From Acidobacteriota bacterium (lineage in GTDB: Bacteria; Acidobacteriota; Terriglobia; Terriglobales; Acidobacteriaceae), in assembly GCA_013288805.1 (NCBI GenBank), contig JABDBE010000005.1, positions 23,741 to 87,740 of the forward strand: DNA of 64,000 nucleotides. The letters are read 5' to 3'. The notes under the pieces were generated by a model. It worked only from the letters and a program-made list of their open reading frames with translations. It was not told the DNA's origin and did no database searches. Positions 51,586 to 60,147 of this stretch are shown here, piece by piece (position 1 is the stretch's first letter; each line of letters starts with the position of its first letter). Both the position numbers and the translations under genes were made by a program.

Positions 51586-51998
51586 ACCGTTATTTGCTCG
51601 ACACCAACGTGGTTTCCGAACTGCGGAAGCCGAAACCTCACGGCGTCGTGCTCAGCTGGCTGTCTGAGCTACAAGAGAGTCAGATTTACCTCTCCGCGGT
51701 GACCATCGGCGAATTACAGGCCGGAGTGGAGAAGACTCGCAGTCAAGACCCACAAAAAGCTGCGCAAATCCAGTCCTGGATCGACCTTCTGGAAGACTCC
51801 TACCAGGTGTTGCCGATGAACGCTTTGTGCTTTCGTGAATGGGCTCGACTGATGCACGGAAGGCCAGATGAGGTGCTCGAAGACGTAATGATCGGAGCAA
51901 CCGCGCGAATTCACGAACTAACTGTGGCCACGCGGAATGAACGGGATTTCGCCTCTCTCGGCGTGCGAATATTCAATCCGTTCAAAACGGTCCGCTAG
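51582..51998 (+). CDS. vapC: VapC-type PIN-domain toxin
   Basis: A 138-residue PIN RNase beginning Y-L-L-D-T-N-V-V-S-E-L-R-K-P. Further acidic positions are the Glu in T-I-G-E-L-Q-A-G and the Asp in E-D-V-M-I-G-A-T-A and R-N-E-R-D-F. The C-terminal I-F-N-P-F is usual. The start is GTG 51582. The module sits between the CHAD gene and ppx, both polyphosphate genes. Confidence 0.9.
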   Translation: MNRYLLDTNVVSELRKPKPHGVVLSWLSELQESQIYLSAVTIGELQAGVEKTRSQDPQKAAQIQSWIDLLEDSYQVLPMNALCFREWARLMHGRPDEVLEDVMIGATARIHELTVATRNERDFASLGVRIFNPFKTVR

Positions 51999-52077
51999 CC
52001 AGACACCGACCGCAACCCGGCCGTTACATTTTTTTCGAGCACGTCCCGCTTCGGCGGTACACTGTTGCCCTTCCGCC

Positions 52078-53607
52078 ATGCCGACCCTTGCTGCCGTTGA
52101 TATCGGATCAAACTCCGTCCGCCTGAAGATTGCTCGCCTCACCAAGCACCGCCTCACCAACATCCTTGAGGATCGGGAAGTCACGCGCTTAGGTGAGTCG
52201 GTCTTCCGGAGCAGTTTTCTGTCTCCGGAGGCGATCGCCACTACCGTGAAGGTGCTACGAAGGTTTCATCGCGCAGTCCAGAATGCGGGCTCGGATTCTG
52301 TGAGAGTCGTTGCCACCAGCGCGTTGCGCGACGCGCGCAATGCGAGAGCCTTTCTCGAATGGGTGCGCTCGACCACCGGTTGGGATGTCGAAATCATTTC
52401 AGGATTGGAAGAGGCCCGGCTCATCCATCTTGGCTTGGTTTCAACTCTGCGAGTGAACTCCTCCCCGGTGCTGATGGCGGACCTGGGCGGAGGCAGTTGC
52501 GAGTTAACCATCTCCAGCCAGGGTCACATTCGAAACACTGTCAGCCTGCCGCTCGGCGCCGTACGTTTGACCAATGAATTTCTGCGTCATGATCCGCCGC
52601 GTAAATCCGAGATGCGTCAGTTGCGGGGATTCATCTCGCGCGAAATCGAGCGCACCGCCGACCGCATCAAGCGGGCCCGCCCGAAGGTGGTCATTGCGAC
52701 GTCGGGGACCGCGGAATCATTGGCTGCGATCTGCCACGGCCTCTACAAAACGAAAGGCTCACGCGCTGCCACGGTGTCCAAAACACAAATGCGACGCATC
52801 GCAAAACTGCTGGCGCGACTGCCACTCGAAGAACGCAAGACGCTCTCGGGCGTGGGCCCTCGTCGCGCCGAGATCATTGTGCCCGGAGCAGCGGTGTACC
52901 TTGGACTTCTGGAACGCTGTCAGCTGGCTGGATTCCGCTATTCACCCCTCGGACTGCGCGATGGGTTACTGGCTCAGATGGCGGCCGAGTACGACCGCAC
53001 CACTCGATCGGGAAAACAGATCGAATCGGAACGCTGGGATTCGATCCGCGCGGCGGTCTCGCACTATCGAGTCGACATGGACCATGCACTACACGTGCGT
53101 GCGTCAGCGATGCAGTTGTTTGCCGCGCTGAAATCCGTACACGGCTTGCCACCGCAATATGAGGAATGGCTTTCCGCTGCTGCCATGCTTTACGAAGTGG
53201 GCGATTACGTGAACCGCAACGGCAGGCATCGGCACGCATACTACATCATTTCCAACTCCGAGATTCTGGGCTACACTCCGGAGCAAAGGCGAATTATCGC
53301 AGCGATTGCGCGGTATCTGGGGAAGTCGCGCCCGGCGCCCGGCGACGCTCCCATCAAGGCGCTCCCTGCTGCGGACCAGGAGTGTGTACTCAAGGCCTCC
53401 CTGCTCCTCCGGCTGGCCCGCGCGCTCAACCTAAGTCGTACCGCCGCGATCCGGACAGCGCGCATTCGCCTGCATGAAGGCGAAGTAAAGTTGACGTTAG
53501 TCACCAAGCAAAGGAGCAGCGTCGACCTGGAATTGTGGGCAGTGGAGAAGGAGCAAAGTTATTTTCGTGAGGTCTTCGGTCGCGAACTCTCCGCCGCAGC
53601 GGCATAG
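52078..53607 (+). CDS. ppx: exopolyphosphatase / guanosine pentaphosphatase family protein
   Basis: A 509-residue actin-like ATPase-fold phosphatase. The N-terminal phosphate loop is A-A-V-D-I-G-S-N-S-V-R, the second loop is A-D-L-G-G-G-S-C-E-L, and a C-terminal HD-type domain (about 320-500) contains H-R-H-A-Y-Y-I-I-S-N-S. It removes terminal phosphate from polyphosphate, or from pppGpp. The ATG at 52078 is used; the frame to 51937 is vapC. The 3' end overlaps the opposite sixA gene by 49 bp. Confidence 0.9.
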   Translation: MPTLAAVDIGSNSVRLKIARLTKHRLTNILEDREVTRLGESVFRSSFLSPEAIATTVKVLRRFHRAVQNAGSDSVRVVATSALRDARNARAFLEWVRSTTGWDVEIISGLEEARLIHLGLVSTLRVNSSPVLMADLGGGSCELTISSQGHIRNTVSLPLGAVRLTNEFLRHDPPRKSEMRQLRGFISREIERTADRIKRARPKVVIATSGTAESLAAICHGLYKTKGSRAATVSKTQMRRIAKLLARLPLEERKTLSGVGPRRAEIIVPGAAVYLGLLERCQLAGFRYSPLGLRDGLLAQMAAEYDRTTRSGKQIESERWDSIRAAVSHYRVDMDHALHVRASAMQLFAALKSVHGLPPQYEEWLSAAAMLYEVGDYVNRNGRHRHAYYIISNSEILGYTPEQRRIIAAIARYLGKSRPAPGDAPIKALPAADQECVLKASLLLRLARALNLSRTAAIRTARIRLHEGEVKLTLVTKQRSSVDLELWAVEKEQSYFREVFGRELSAAAA

Positions 53608-54089
53608 AGCGCACGCAGGATTTTCGGAGTCAAGCACCAATGCAGGAAGGCAGAGCTGCGGTCGATTTCCACTTTCGCTACGGCACCCTTTTTCAACTCC
53701 GTCCCGGCTTCGCATCCGGTTTCACTAATGCTGCGTCCTAAGAACTCGCTCAGGTTTGGATTGTGGCCGACAACCATGATCGCTTCTTGCTTGGAGTATT
53801 TCTCAAGCAGTCTGCGAAAATCCGCGAAAGTAGCGCCGGGCCGAAGCGCATCCTCGAATTGCAGTTTGCCCTCATAGCTGAGTTCATTGCCCACCAGCGA
53901 CGCGGTTTGAACGGCGCGTTTCAGCGGACTCGAGATCATCGCGTCCACCTGAACATCCAACGCAGCCAGAGCTCGGCCGACCATTCCGCACTGTGCGATT
54001 CCCTCTTTGTCGAGAGCGCGCTTCTCGTCCTTTTTCGGGTTGGCCATTGGCTCGCCCGCGTTGGCGTGACGCAGAAAGTAGATGATCAT
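53559..54089 (-). CDS. sixA: phosphohistidine phosphatase SixA
   Basis: A 176-residue histidine phosphatase. The catalytic R7-H8-A-N-A-G motif is at the start, and V-V-G-H-N-P-N-L is the second histidine. SixA removes phosphate from phosphohistidine proteins. It follows ppk after 3 bp and is probably in the same transcript. PPK works through a phosphohistidine, so a link between the two is possible but unproven. It overlaps the 3' end of ppx. Confidence 0.88.
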   Translation of the reverse strand: MIIYFLRHANAGEPMANPKKDEKRALDKEGIAQCGMVGRALAALDVQVDAMISSPLKRAVQTASLVGNELSYEGKLQFEDALRPGATFADFRRLLEKYSKQEAIMVVGHNPNLSEFLGRSISETGCEAGTELKKGAVAKVEIDRSSAFLHWCLTPKILRALYAAAAESSRPKTSRK

Positions 54090-54092
54090 GCG

Positions 54093-56246
54093 TTAACGCT
54101 CCCTTCCCATCGTCGCTCTTCGGCTCCTTGGACTTGGCGCGGCCGGAATTGCATCCAGCCCTTGCCGGCCTTCCGCCAGACCAATCAGGAAATCCTGGGC
54201 GCTAAAGGCCGCTGCTCCCGTCGGAGGCTTTCTCTTACCTTGCGCTTGCCAGGCACGAACGTAGCTCCCGTCCTTCTGTAGAAGCCGGGCTTTTAGATTG
54301 TCGGCTAAATACGATGACAAAATCTCCTGCCGCACTCGCTCTCGCAATAGCTCATCTTTGACGGGGAACATGACTTCCACGCGCTCGTAGAGATTGCGCG
54401 GCATCCAGTCAGCGCTAGCCAGATACACTTCCTCCTGACCTCCATTCGCAAAGAAGTAAATACGGCTGTGTTCGAGGAATCGGCCGACAATACTTCGCAC
54501 GCTGATGCGGTCGCTGACGCCACGCACCCCCGGACGCAAAGCGCACATTCCGCGGACAATCAGGTCGATCTTCACCCCATCCTGCGAAGCTTTATACAAC
54601 GCCATAATGATATTTTTGTCCAGCAGCGCATTCATCTTGGCGATGATGTGCGCCGGACGCCCATGACGTGCGTGCTCCGCCTCACGGGCAATCAGAGCCA
54701 GGCAATGTTCCGCCAAATCGAGCGGGGCAACCATGAGCGGGCCGTAATTTGGATGCTCGGCGTAAGCCGTGAGAAAGCTGAACACATCGTGAACGGCGCC
54801 GGTTATCTCCGGGTCGGCTGTTAACACGCTTACGTCGGTATAAATCCGCGCCGTAGTGGTGTTGTAATTGCCCGTGCCGAGGTGGGCATAACGGCGCATT
54901 ACACCGTCTGGGTCGTGCCGCACCAGCAACGACAATTTGCAGTGTGTTTTCAACCCGACTAAACCATGAAACACCTGCACCCCCGCGTCTTCCAGATCGC
55001 GCGCCCAGCGGATGTTCGAGGCTTCGTCAAATCGAGCCTTCAACTCCACGACCGCCGTGACTTCCTTTTTGGCCGCCGCCGACATCAGCGCGGGAACGAT
55101 CAACGAATGCTCGCTGGTGCGATACAGCGTCTGCTTGATGGAGAGCACGCGCGGATCATCCGCCGCCGCTTCAATAAACGAAACCACAGCGTCGAAAGAG
55201 TCGAACGGGTGGTGAAGCAAAACATCGTGGCGGCGAAGCTCCTCAAAAAGATCTTGCGACTTAGCGGTCAGACGAAGTTCGCGCGGAAGAAAAGGTTTGA
55301 ACTTGAGCTCGGGGTGTTCCGTTTGCTCATAAATATTGAACAAGCGCGAAAGGTTGACCGGTCCGTTGACGGAGAATACCTGCCACGATTCGAGACCGAA
55401 GTTGGTGCGTAGGCGCTCGATGATTTCCGGATCGGCCTCGGATTCGATTTCCAGCCGGACGGCGTCACCTTTGCGCCGATTGTGCAGCTCGGTCCGAACC
55501 GACTCTAGCAGGTTGCGAGACTCCTCCTCCGCCAGGTAGAGATTACTGTTGCGGGTAACTCGGAACGCCGCCGAGGAGACGATGTCGTATCCGTGATACA
55601 TCCGGGAGGCATGGTAAGCCACGAGATCGGCAAGAAAAATGAAATCGTCGGTTCCTTCGGAGGGCAGGCGGATCAGCCGCGGCAAAGCGCGCGGCACTGT
55701 AATGACCCCGGTATAAGTCATCGACGACCGGCGCCGTCGGCGCAGCAGAAAGGCCACGCACAGGGCCTTGTTAATCACCCGCGGAAAAGGATGTGCAGGG
55801 TCCACGGTCACTGGAGTTAACAACAAATCCAGTTCGCGTTCGCAATAATCGGCGATGAACGCTCGCGCGGTGGCATCCAGCTCATGCAGGCCAAGCACGC
55901 GAATGCCATTTTCAGCCAGCATAGGCCGCAGCTTTTCGTTCCAACAAAGGTACTGATCATCAACGAACTCATGGGTTTCCTGCGAAACAACATCACGCTC
56001 TTGCAGCAGCGTGAGTCCGTCCGGTCCAGCTTCGGTGTATCCATCTTCAATCTGCTGCACCAGGCCCGCCACACGCACCTCGAAAAACTCGTCGAGATTA
56101 CTGGCACTGATGGCAAGGAATTTGAGTCGCTCCAGTATCGGATTACTCTCGTCCTGCGCTTCTTCGAGCACACGCCGGTTGAAAGCCAGCCAGGAGGCTT
56201 CGCGGTTGAGGTAATAAGCCGAATTATCGAGTGAGGCGCGAACCAT
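54093..56246 (-). CDS. ppk1: polyphosphate kinase
   Basis: A 717-residue PPK1 that reversibly makes polyphosphate from ATP. The N-terminal helical domain (Y-Y-L-N-R-E-A-S-W-L-A-F-N) and the head domain (H-P-F-P-R) are followed by two phospholipase-D-like domains. His435 in G-L-K-T-H-C-K is the autophosphorylated residue, at the same number as in E. coli, and K-A-R-F-D-E and R-Y-A-H-L-G-T-G-N-Y-N surround the site. It is probably the first gene of a ppk-sixA unit. Confidence 0.95.
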   Translation of the reverse strand: MVRASLDNSAYYLNREASWLAFNRRVLEEAQDESNPILERLKFLAISASNLDEFFEVRVAGLVQQIEDGYTEAGPDGLTLLQERDVVSQETHEFVDDQYLCWNEKLRPMLAENGIRVLGLHELDATARAFIADYCERELDLLLTPVTVDPAHPFPRVINKALCVAFLLRRRRRSSMTYTGVITVPRALPRLIRLPSEGTDDFIFLADLVAYHASRMYHGYDIVSSAAFRVTRNSNLYLAEEESRNLLESVRTELHNRRKGDAVRLEIESEADPEIIERLRTNFGLESWQVFSVNGPVNLSRLFNIYEQTEHPELKFKPFLPRELRLTAKSQDLFEELRRHDVLLHHPFDSFDAVVSFIEAAADDPRVLSIKQTLYRTSEHSLIVPALMSAAAKKEVTAVVELKARFDEASNIRWARDLEDAGVQVFHGLVGLKTHCKLSLLVRHDPDGVMRRYAHLGTGNYNTTTARIYTDVSVLTADPEITGAVHDVFSFLTAYAEHPNYGPLMVAPLDLAEHCLALIAREAEHARHGRPAHIIAKMNALLDKNIIMALYKASQDGVKIDLIVRGMCALRPGVRGVSDRISVRSIVGRFLEHSRIYFFANGGQEEVYLASADWMPRNLYERVEVMFPVKDELLRERVRQEILSSYLADNLKARLLQKDGSYVRAWQAQGKRKPPTGAAAFSAQDFLIGLAEGRQGLDAIPAAPSPRSRRATMGRER

Positions 56247-56294
56247 AACCTAAGACGATAAAATCAATTGGATGATCAAACCGCAACCGCGGTA

Positions 56295-56699
56295 TCACTT
56301 CTTGGGAGAAGGGGGCTCTGATATTGTCTGCGCAGGCGCCGCCATGCGTTTCATAATCACAAATTGTAACTCTGTACCGGCCGGACGCATAAGGTACATA
56401 TAGTGCCGATCAAGCCTGAGCCGAACCTCGGCCTGGGGTACATTCCACTCTTCGGGCAAAGCATCCCCCGCGTGGCGCGGACTGTAGTCTCCAACGTAAA
56501 TCGTATCTTTTGCCTGCACTGAGAGTTCGTAGTAGGGATCTTCCTTGGTAACGGGAGTATCAACCTGATAGTAGAGAATCCGCGTTTTCGTTTTCTGCTG
56601 GATACCAACGATCTTGCCGGCTTCGTATAGCGGCTTTTCAGCCGCGCTCAAACTGGGCAACGAGGTCAATGCCAGAAGGAGAACGACACAAAATTTCAT
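56295..56699 (-). CDS. exported hypothetical protein
   Basis: A 134-residue protein with a clear signal peptide (M-K-F-C-V-V-L-L-L-A-L-T-S-L-P-S-L-S-A-A). The mature part looks beta-rich, with Y-E-A-G-K-I-V-G-I and Y-Y-Q-V-D-T-P-V-T, then T-I-Y-V-G-D-Y. I do not recognise the family. It lies 48 bp ahead of ppk on the same strand and may be co-transcribed. Confidence 0.65.
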   Translation of the reverse strand: MKFCVVLLLALTSLPSLSAAEKPLYEAGKIVGIQQKTKTRILYYQVDTPVTKEDPYYELSVQAKDTIYVGDYSPRHAGDALPEEWNVPQAEVRLRLDRHYMYLMRPAGTELQFVIMKRMAAPAQTISEPPSPKK

Positions 56700-56748
56700 G
56701 GATACCAGTATAAGCCACGCACTTGCCGCAATGTCCCCCGCAAAAAAA

Positions 56749-56772
56749 GGCGCCAGTTGTTTAACTGGTGCC
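56749..56772 (-). terminator. intrinsic terminator after pstS
   Basis: GGCGCCAGTT (56749-56758) and AACTGGTGCC (56763-56772) form a 10-bp stem with one G-T pair and a 4-base loop. On the minus strand it is followed by seven T. It ends the pstS transcript. Confidence 0.85.
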
Positions 56773-56837
56773 CTTGATCTTATCGTTTTGCTTTTTCGCG
56801 GTTTAGGTTTTTAGCATTTTCCGTCTCGAAGCCCCGA

Positions 56838-57842
56838 CTACCGGACTTGCTTGATCTCGTCCTTGACTTTCTTGGCCACGCTCTCCGGCAACGGAGCGTA
56901 GGTCAGATCGGCAGTCATCTTCTGTCCGTCATCCACCATCCAGTTCAAGAAATCGGCAATCATCTTGCCCTTCGCAGCATCTTTGGATTGGGCCGGAATC
57001 AACAGCCATGTGAAGCTCGAAATGGGATATGCGTCTTTTCCGGGCGCATTGGTTATCGAGACGCGAAAATCCGCAGGCATGCTTTTCACCGAGGCTGCAG
57101 CGGCCGTAACGCTGGCCAAGCTGGCTTTCACAAATTCCCCCGACGCGTTTTTCACACTTCCATAAGTGATGTTGTTCTGCACGGCATAAATCAGTTCGAT
57201 GTAGCCGATCGAACCTTTCATCTGGCGGATCAGACCGGCAACGCCTTCATTGCCCTTACCGCCGAGGCCGACTGGCCACTTGACCGATGTTCCCTTACCC
57301 ACCTGACTTTGCCAATCTGAACTCACCTTCGAAAGGTAATCGGTAAAAATAAACGTGGTACCGCTGCCGTCCGAGCGATGGATCACGACGATAGGCTCAT
57401 CCTTAGGGAAGTTCATTCCAGGGTTCGCGCTAGCGATCGCCTTGTCGTTCCAGTTGGTAATCTTGCCCAAGAAGATGCCCGCCAGCACATCGGGAGTGAA
57501 CTTGATCTCTCCGCTGACGCCAGAAATGTTGTAGGCGGGAACCACCGCGCCCAACACTGTTGGCACATGCAGGATCTTGACCTTGGATTCAGCCAACTGC
57601 TGATCCGTCATAGGACCGTCGCTGGCACCAAAGTCAACGGTTCCGGCCAAGACCTGGCGAATGCCTCCGCCGCTTCCAATCGATTGATAGTTGAACTGAA
57701 TATCGGGATGAGCGTCGTGGTATTTACTGAACCACTTGGAATACATCGGATAGGGAAAAGTTGCGCCAGCCCCGTTCAATGTGGTCTGCGCAACAGCGGG
57801 GACTGACAGAGCAAGACACAAAAGCGCGATGCGACGAATCAC
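56838..57842 (-). CDS. pstS: phosphate-binding protein PstS
   Basis: A 334-residue periplasmic binding protein. A signal peptide (M-I-R-R-I-A-L-L-C-L-A-L-S-V-P-A-V-A-Q) is followed by T-L-N-G-A-G-A-T-F-P-Y-P-M-Y; G-S-G-G-G-I-R and H-R-S-D-G-S-G-T bind phosphate. It captures phosphate for PstCAB. It is 8.6 kb from pstC but has the same Pho-box-like repeat upstream and its own terminator. Confidence 0.93.
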   Translation of the reverse strand: MIRRIALLCLALSVPAVAQTTLNGAGATFPYPMYSKWFSKYHDAHPDIQFNYQSIGSGGGIRQVLAGTVDFGASDGPMTDQQLAESKVKILHVPTVLGAVVPAYNISGVSGEIKFTPDVLAGIFLGKITNWNDKAIASANPGMNFPKDEPIVVIHRSDGSGTTFIFTDYLSKVSSDWQSQVGKGTSVKWPVGLGGKGNEGVAGLIRQMKGSIGYIELIYAVQNNITYGSVKNASGEFVKASLASVTAAAASVKSMPADFRVSITNAPGKDAYPISSFTWLLIPAQSKDAAKGKMIADFLNWMVDDGQKMTADLTYAPLPESVAKKVKDEIKQVR

Positions 57843-57893
57843 GCGATGATTCCTCCTTGATAATTTTATTCAATCCTAGGCTCTGTGTTGATT

Positions 57894-57910
57894 GTTACAA
57901 CACGGTTACA
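57894..57910 (-). promoter_or_regulatory. Pho-box-like repeat before pstS
   Basis: GTTACA occurs at 57894-57899 and again at 57905-57910, exactly 11 bp apart. It lies 52-68 bp ahead of the pstS start. The layout matches that ahead of pstC. The rest of 57843-58132 shows no gene. Confidence 0.55.
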
Positions 57911-58132
57911 GAATTGTAAATTTCTAATAAATCCCTAAGCAGCGCTTGGACTTACGGTCGATCTTCCGCCAAAAGTTTCGTCCGGCCGTGCGATCTCCTG
58001 AGTTACTCAGCGGCAGCTCTGGCGGGCGCTGTAGCGCGGGTTTGACGCGTTTCTGCCCCTTTGTTAGGTTAAAGAGTTTCCTCTTCCTTATTTACTGCGC
58101 CTGTTGAGAGCGAGAAACAGAAAGAGTATCTC

Positions 58133-59311
58133 ATGGCACTAAAGTTTCGCGGGGTGGACTTCATCGGATTCGACGCGCTGCTCAGCGATGACGAGCGGCT
58201 GGTACGCGATACTTCCAGAAAGTTTATCGAAGACAACCTCATACCCATCATCGAAGAGTGCAATCGTGCCGGGCGCTTCCCTCGCGAACTGGTCAAGCCC
58301 ATGGGCGAACTCGGCTTCTATGGCGCAAGCCTCAAGGGGTACGGTTGCGCCGGAATGTCCAACGTTGAATACGGCCTGGTGATGCAGGAACTCGAGCGCG
58401 GGGACTCGGGAGTGCGTTCCTTCGTGAGCGTGCAGTCTGCGCTGGTGATGTATCCGATTTACGCGTTTGGCAGCGACGAGCAGAAACAAGCCTGGCTTCC
58501 GGCGATGCAAAAGGGCGAGAAACTCGGCTGCTTCGGACTCACTGAACCCGATTTCGGTTCAAATCCCAGCGGCATGCGCACGCGCGCACGGAAAATTGGA
58601 AAAGAATACGTCCTCAATGGCGAAAAGATGTGGATCACTTCCGGCTCCATCGCTGATGTCGCCGTGATCTGGGCCAAGGTGGAGGATGAAGACAACAAGA
58701 TTCGCGGATTCCTGGTTGAGACCGATCGCCCCGGCTTTCACGCCGAAGACATTCACGGCAAGTGGTCGCTGCGTGCATCTGTTACTTCCGGCTTGTCCAT
58801 GCAGGATGTGCACATCCCCGAGTCCAACCTCTTGCCGAAAAGCGGCGGTCTCAAATCTCCGCTGATGTGCCTGAATCAAGCCCGCTACGGAATTGCATGG
58901 GGTGGCATCGGTGCGGCCATGGCCTGCTACGACTGCGCCCTACAGTACGCGCAGTTGCGCAAACAGTTCCACGATAAGCCCATCGCCTCGCACCAACTGG
59001 TTCAGGAAAAACTGACGTGGATGATCAACGAAATCACGAAGGGTCAATTGCTCGTTCTGCAGGTGGGACGGCTCAAGGATCAAGACAAAGCCGGGGCTCA
59101 ACACATCTCGATGGCGAAACGGAACAATGTGTGGATGGCGCTGGAGTGCGCCCGCATGGGCCGCGACGTTCTCGGAGCCAACGGCGTAGCCGACGAGTAT
59201 CCGCTCATGCGTCACATGATGAACCTAGAATCGGTGAAGACGTACGAGGGAACGCACGACATCCACACGCTGATCATTGGGCAGAGTGTGACCGGGATCG
59301 ACGCGTTCTAG
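58133..59311 (+). CDS. acyl-CoA dehydrogenase, glutaryl-CoA dehydrogenase-like
   Basis: A 392-residue FAD enzyme. C-F-G-L-T-E-P-D-F-G-S-N is an FAD motif; catalytic Glu372 is in Y-E-G-T-H-D-I-H, near the C-terminus; A-R-Y-G-I-A-W-G and L-A-R-M-type stretches (A-L-E-C-A-R-M-G-R-D) match the glutaryl-CoA subgroup, which oxidises and decarboxylates glutaryl-CoA from lysine and tryptophan breakdown. It stands alone. The subgroup call is inferred from the motif set. A hairpin starts at its stop codon. Confidence 0.82.
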   Translation: MALKFRGVDFIGFDALLSDDERLVRDTSRKFIEDNLIPIIEECNRAGRFPRELVKPMGELGFYGASLKGYGCAGMSNVEYGLVMQELERGDSGVRSFVSVQSALVMYPIYAFGSDEQKQAWLPAMQKGEKLGCFGLTEPDFGSNPSGMRTRARKIGKEYVLNGEKMWITSGSIADVAVIWAKVEDEDNKIRGFLVETDRPGFHAEDIHGKWSLRASVTSGLSMQDVHIPESNLLPKSGGLKSPLMCLNQARYGIAWGGIGAAMACYDCALQYAQLRKQFHDKPIASHQLVQEKLTWMINEITKGQLLVLQVGRLKDQDKAGAQHISMAKRNNVWMALECARMGRDVLGANGVADEYPLMRHMMNLESVKTYEGTHDIHTLIIGQSVTGIDAF

Positions 59312-59329
59312 GAAGGCTCCAAGCCTTCC
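59311..59329. repeat. perfect hairpin at the dehydrogenase stop
   Basis: GGAAGGCT (59311-59318) pairs with AGCCTTCC (59322-59329) across a 3-base loop. It begins in the last base of the stop codon. There is no T-run, but it may still act as a 3' end or be a dispersed repeat. Confidence 0.55.
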
Positions 59330-59377
59330 GAGACTTCATTATCCCTATAGTGCTGCAATCAGCATTTTACGAATTGC

Positions 59378-59427
59378 TTGACATATTCGCAATATGCGAA
59401 CTACAATGAAGTTCGCGTAACGCGAAC
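59378..59427 (+). promoter_or_regulatory. higBA promoter with two palindromic operators
   Basis: TTGACA (59378-59383) and TACAAT (59402-59407) are 18 bp apart. TTCGCA-ATA-TGCGAA (59386-59400) lies between them and GTTCGCG-TAA-CGCGAAC (59411-59427) just after. The two share the TTCGC/GCGAA arms, so both are probably bound by HigA. Confidence 0.75.
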
Positions 59428-59444
59428 TCTCGCTGGGTCAAAGC

Positions 59445-59732
59445 TTGCACGTCATCAGCCGTAAGAGGCTCAAAGAAGCAGCGACGCGCCACGGTGATCT
59501 CGAAGCCTCACTCGATGTTTGGTTTCGGGTCGTCAAGAGGGCGTCGTGGCAGAACCTAGCGGATGTTCGCAAGACCTTCGCTAGTGCGGATTTGGTGAAT
59601 CGATGGACGGTGTTCAACGTTAAGGGCAATCGATACCGTCTGGTCACAGAGATCAACTACAGATTTCAGCGCGTATACATTCGGCATGTGTTGACTCACG
59701 CTGAATATGACCAAGAGGGATGGAAGCAATGA
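59445..59732 (+). CDS. higB: HigB-type toxin
   Basis: A 95-residue RelE-like mRNA interferase of the HigB family. It opens H-V-I-S-R-K-R-L-K-E-A and has N-L-A-D-V-R-K-T-F, W-T-V-F-N-V-K-G-N-R-Y-R-L and the closing V-L-T-H-A-E-Y-D. The start is a TTG at 59445, since no ATG or GTG fits. As in other higBA modules the toxin gene comes first. Confidence 0.88.
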   Translation: MHVISRKRLKEAATRHGDLEASLDVWFRVVKRASWQNLADVRKTFASADLVNRWTVFNVKGNRYRLVTEINYRFQRVYIRHVLTHAEYDQEGWKQ

Positions 59733-60130
59733 GTACAGCAACCAGTCGACCCGAATACGCGACCCTGCTAGCGAAGACCTTGCCTGCGGTTATTCATAGC
59801 GAGAAAGAAAATGAGCACTACACCGCCCTGCTTGGAGAACTAGACCGCAGGCCTGGAAAGCTAACGACCGCCGAGCAACGCCTGGCCGAATTGCTTACGC
59901 TGTTGATCGAAGATTTTGAGGAAAAGCACTACTCCTTGAAGGCCTCTACCGGTATTGAAGTACTCGAAGAACTGATTGAAGCGAATGGGCTGAAGCAAAA
60001 AGACCTGGTGGATATCTTTGGCACTCCCAGCATCGTCTCCGAAGTTCTAAGCGGCAAGCGAAAATTTACTACCGAGCACATTCGCAAACTCAGCCGGAGA
60101 TTTCACGTTTCGCCAGAACTATTCTTCTAA
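59729..60130 (+). CDS. higA: HigA-type antitoxin
   Basis: A 133-residue helix-turn-helix antitoxin. The HTH lies in the second half: L-K-Q-K-D-L-V-D-I-F-G-T-P-S-I-V-S-E-V-L-S-G-K-R. The N-terminal helices would bind the toxin. ATG 59729 is used because it overlaps the higB stop (ATGA); another ATG lies at 59720. Confidence 0.85.
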   Translation: MSTATSRPEYATLLAKTLPAVIHSEKENEHYTALLGELDRRPGKLTTAEQRLAELLTLLIEDFEEKHYSLKASTGIEVLEELIEANGLKQKDLVDIFGTPSIVSEVLSGKRKFTTEHIRKLSRRFHVSPELFF

Positions 60131-60147
60131 CACCCATGAAGCTTAAC

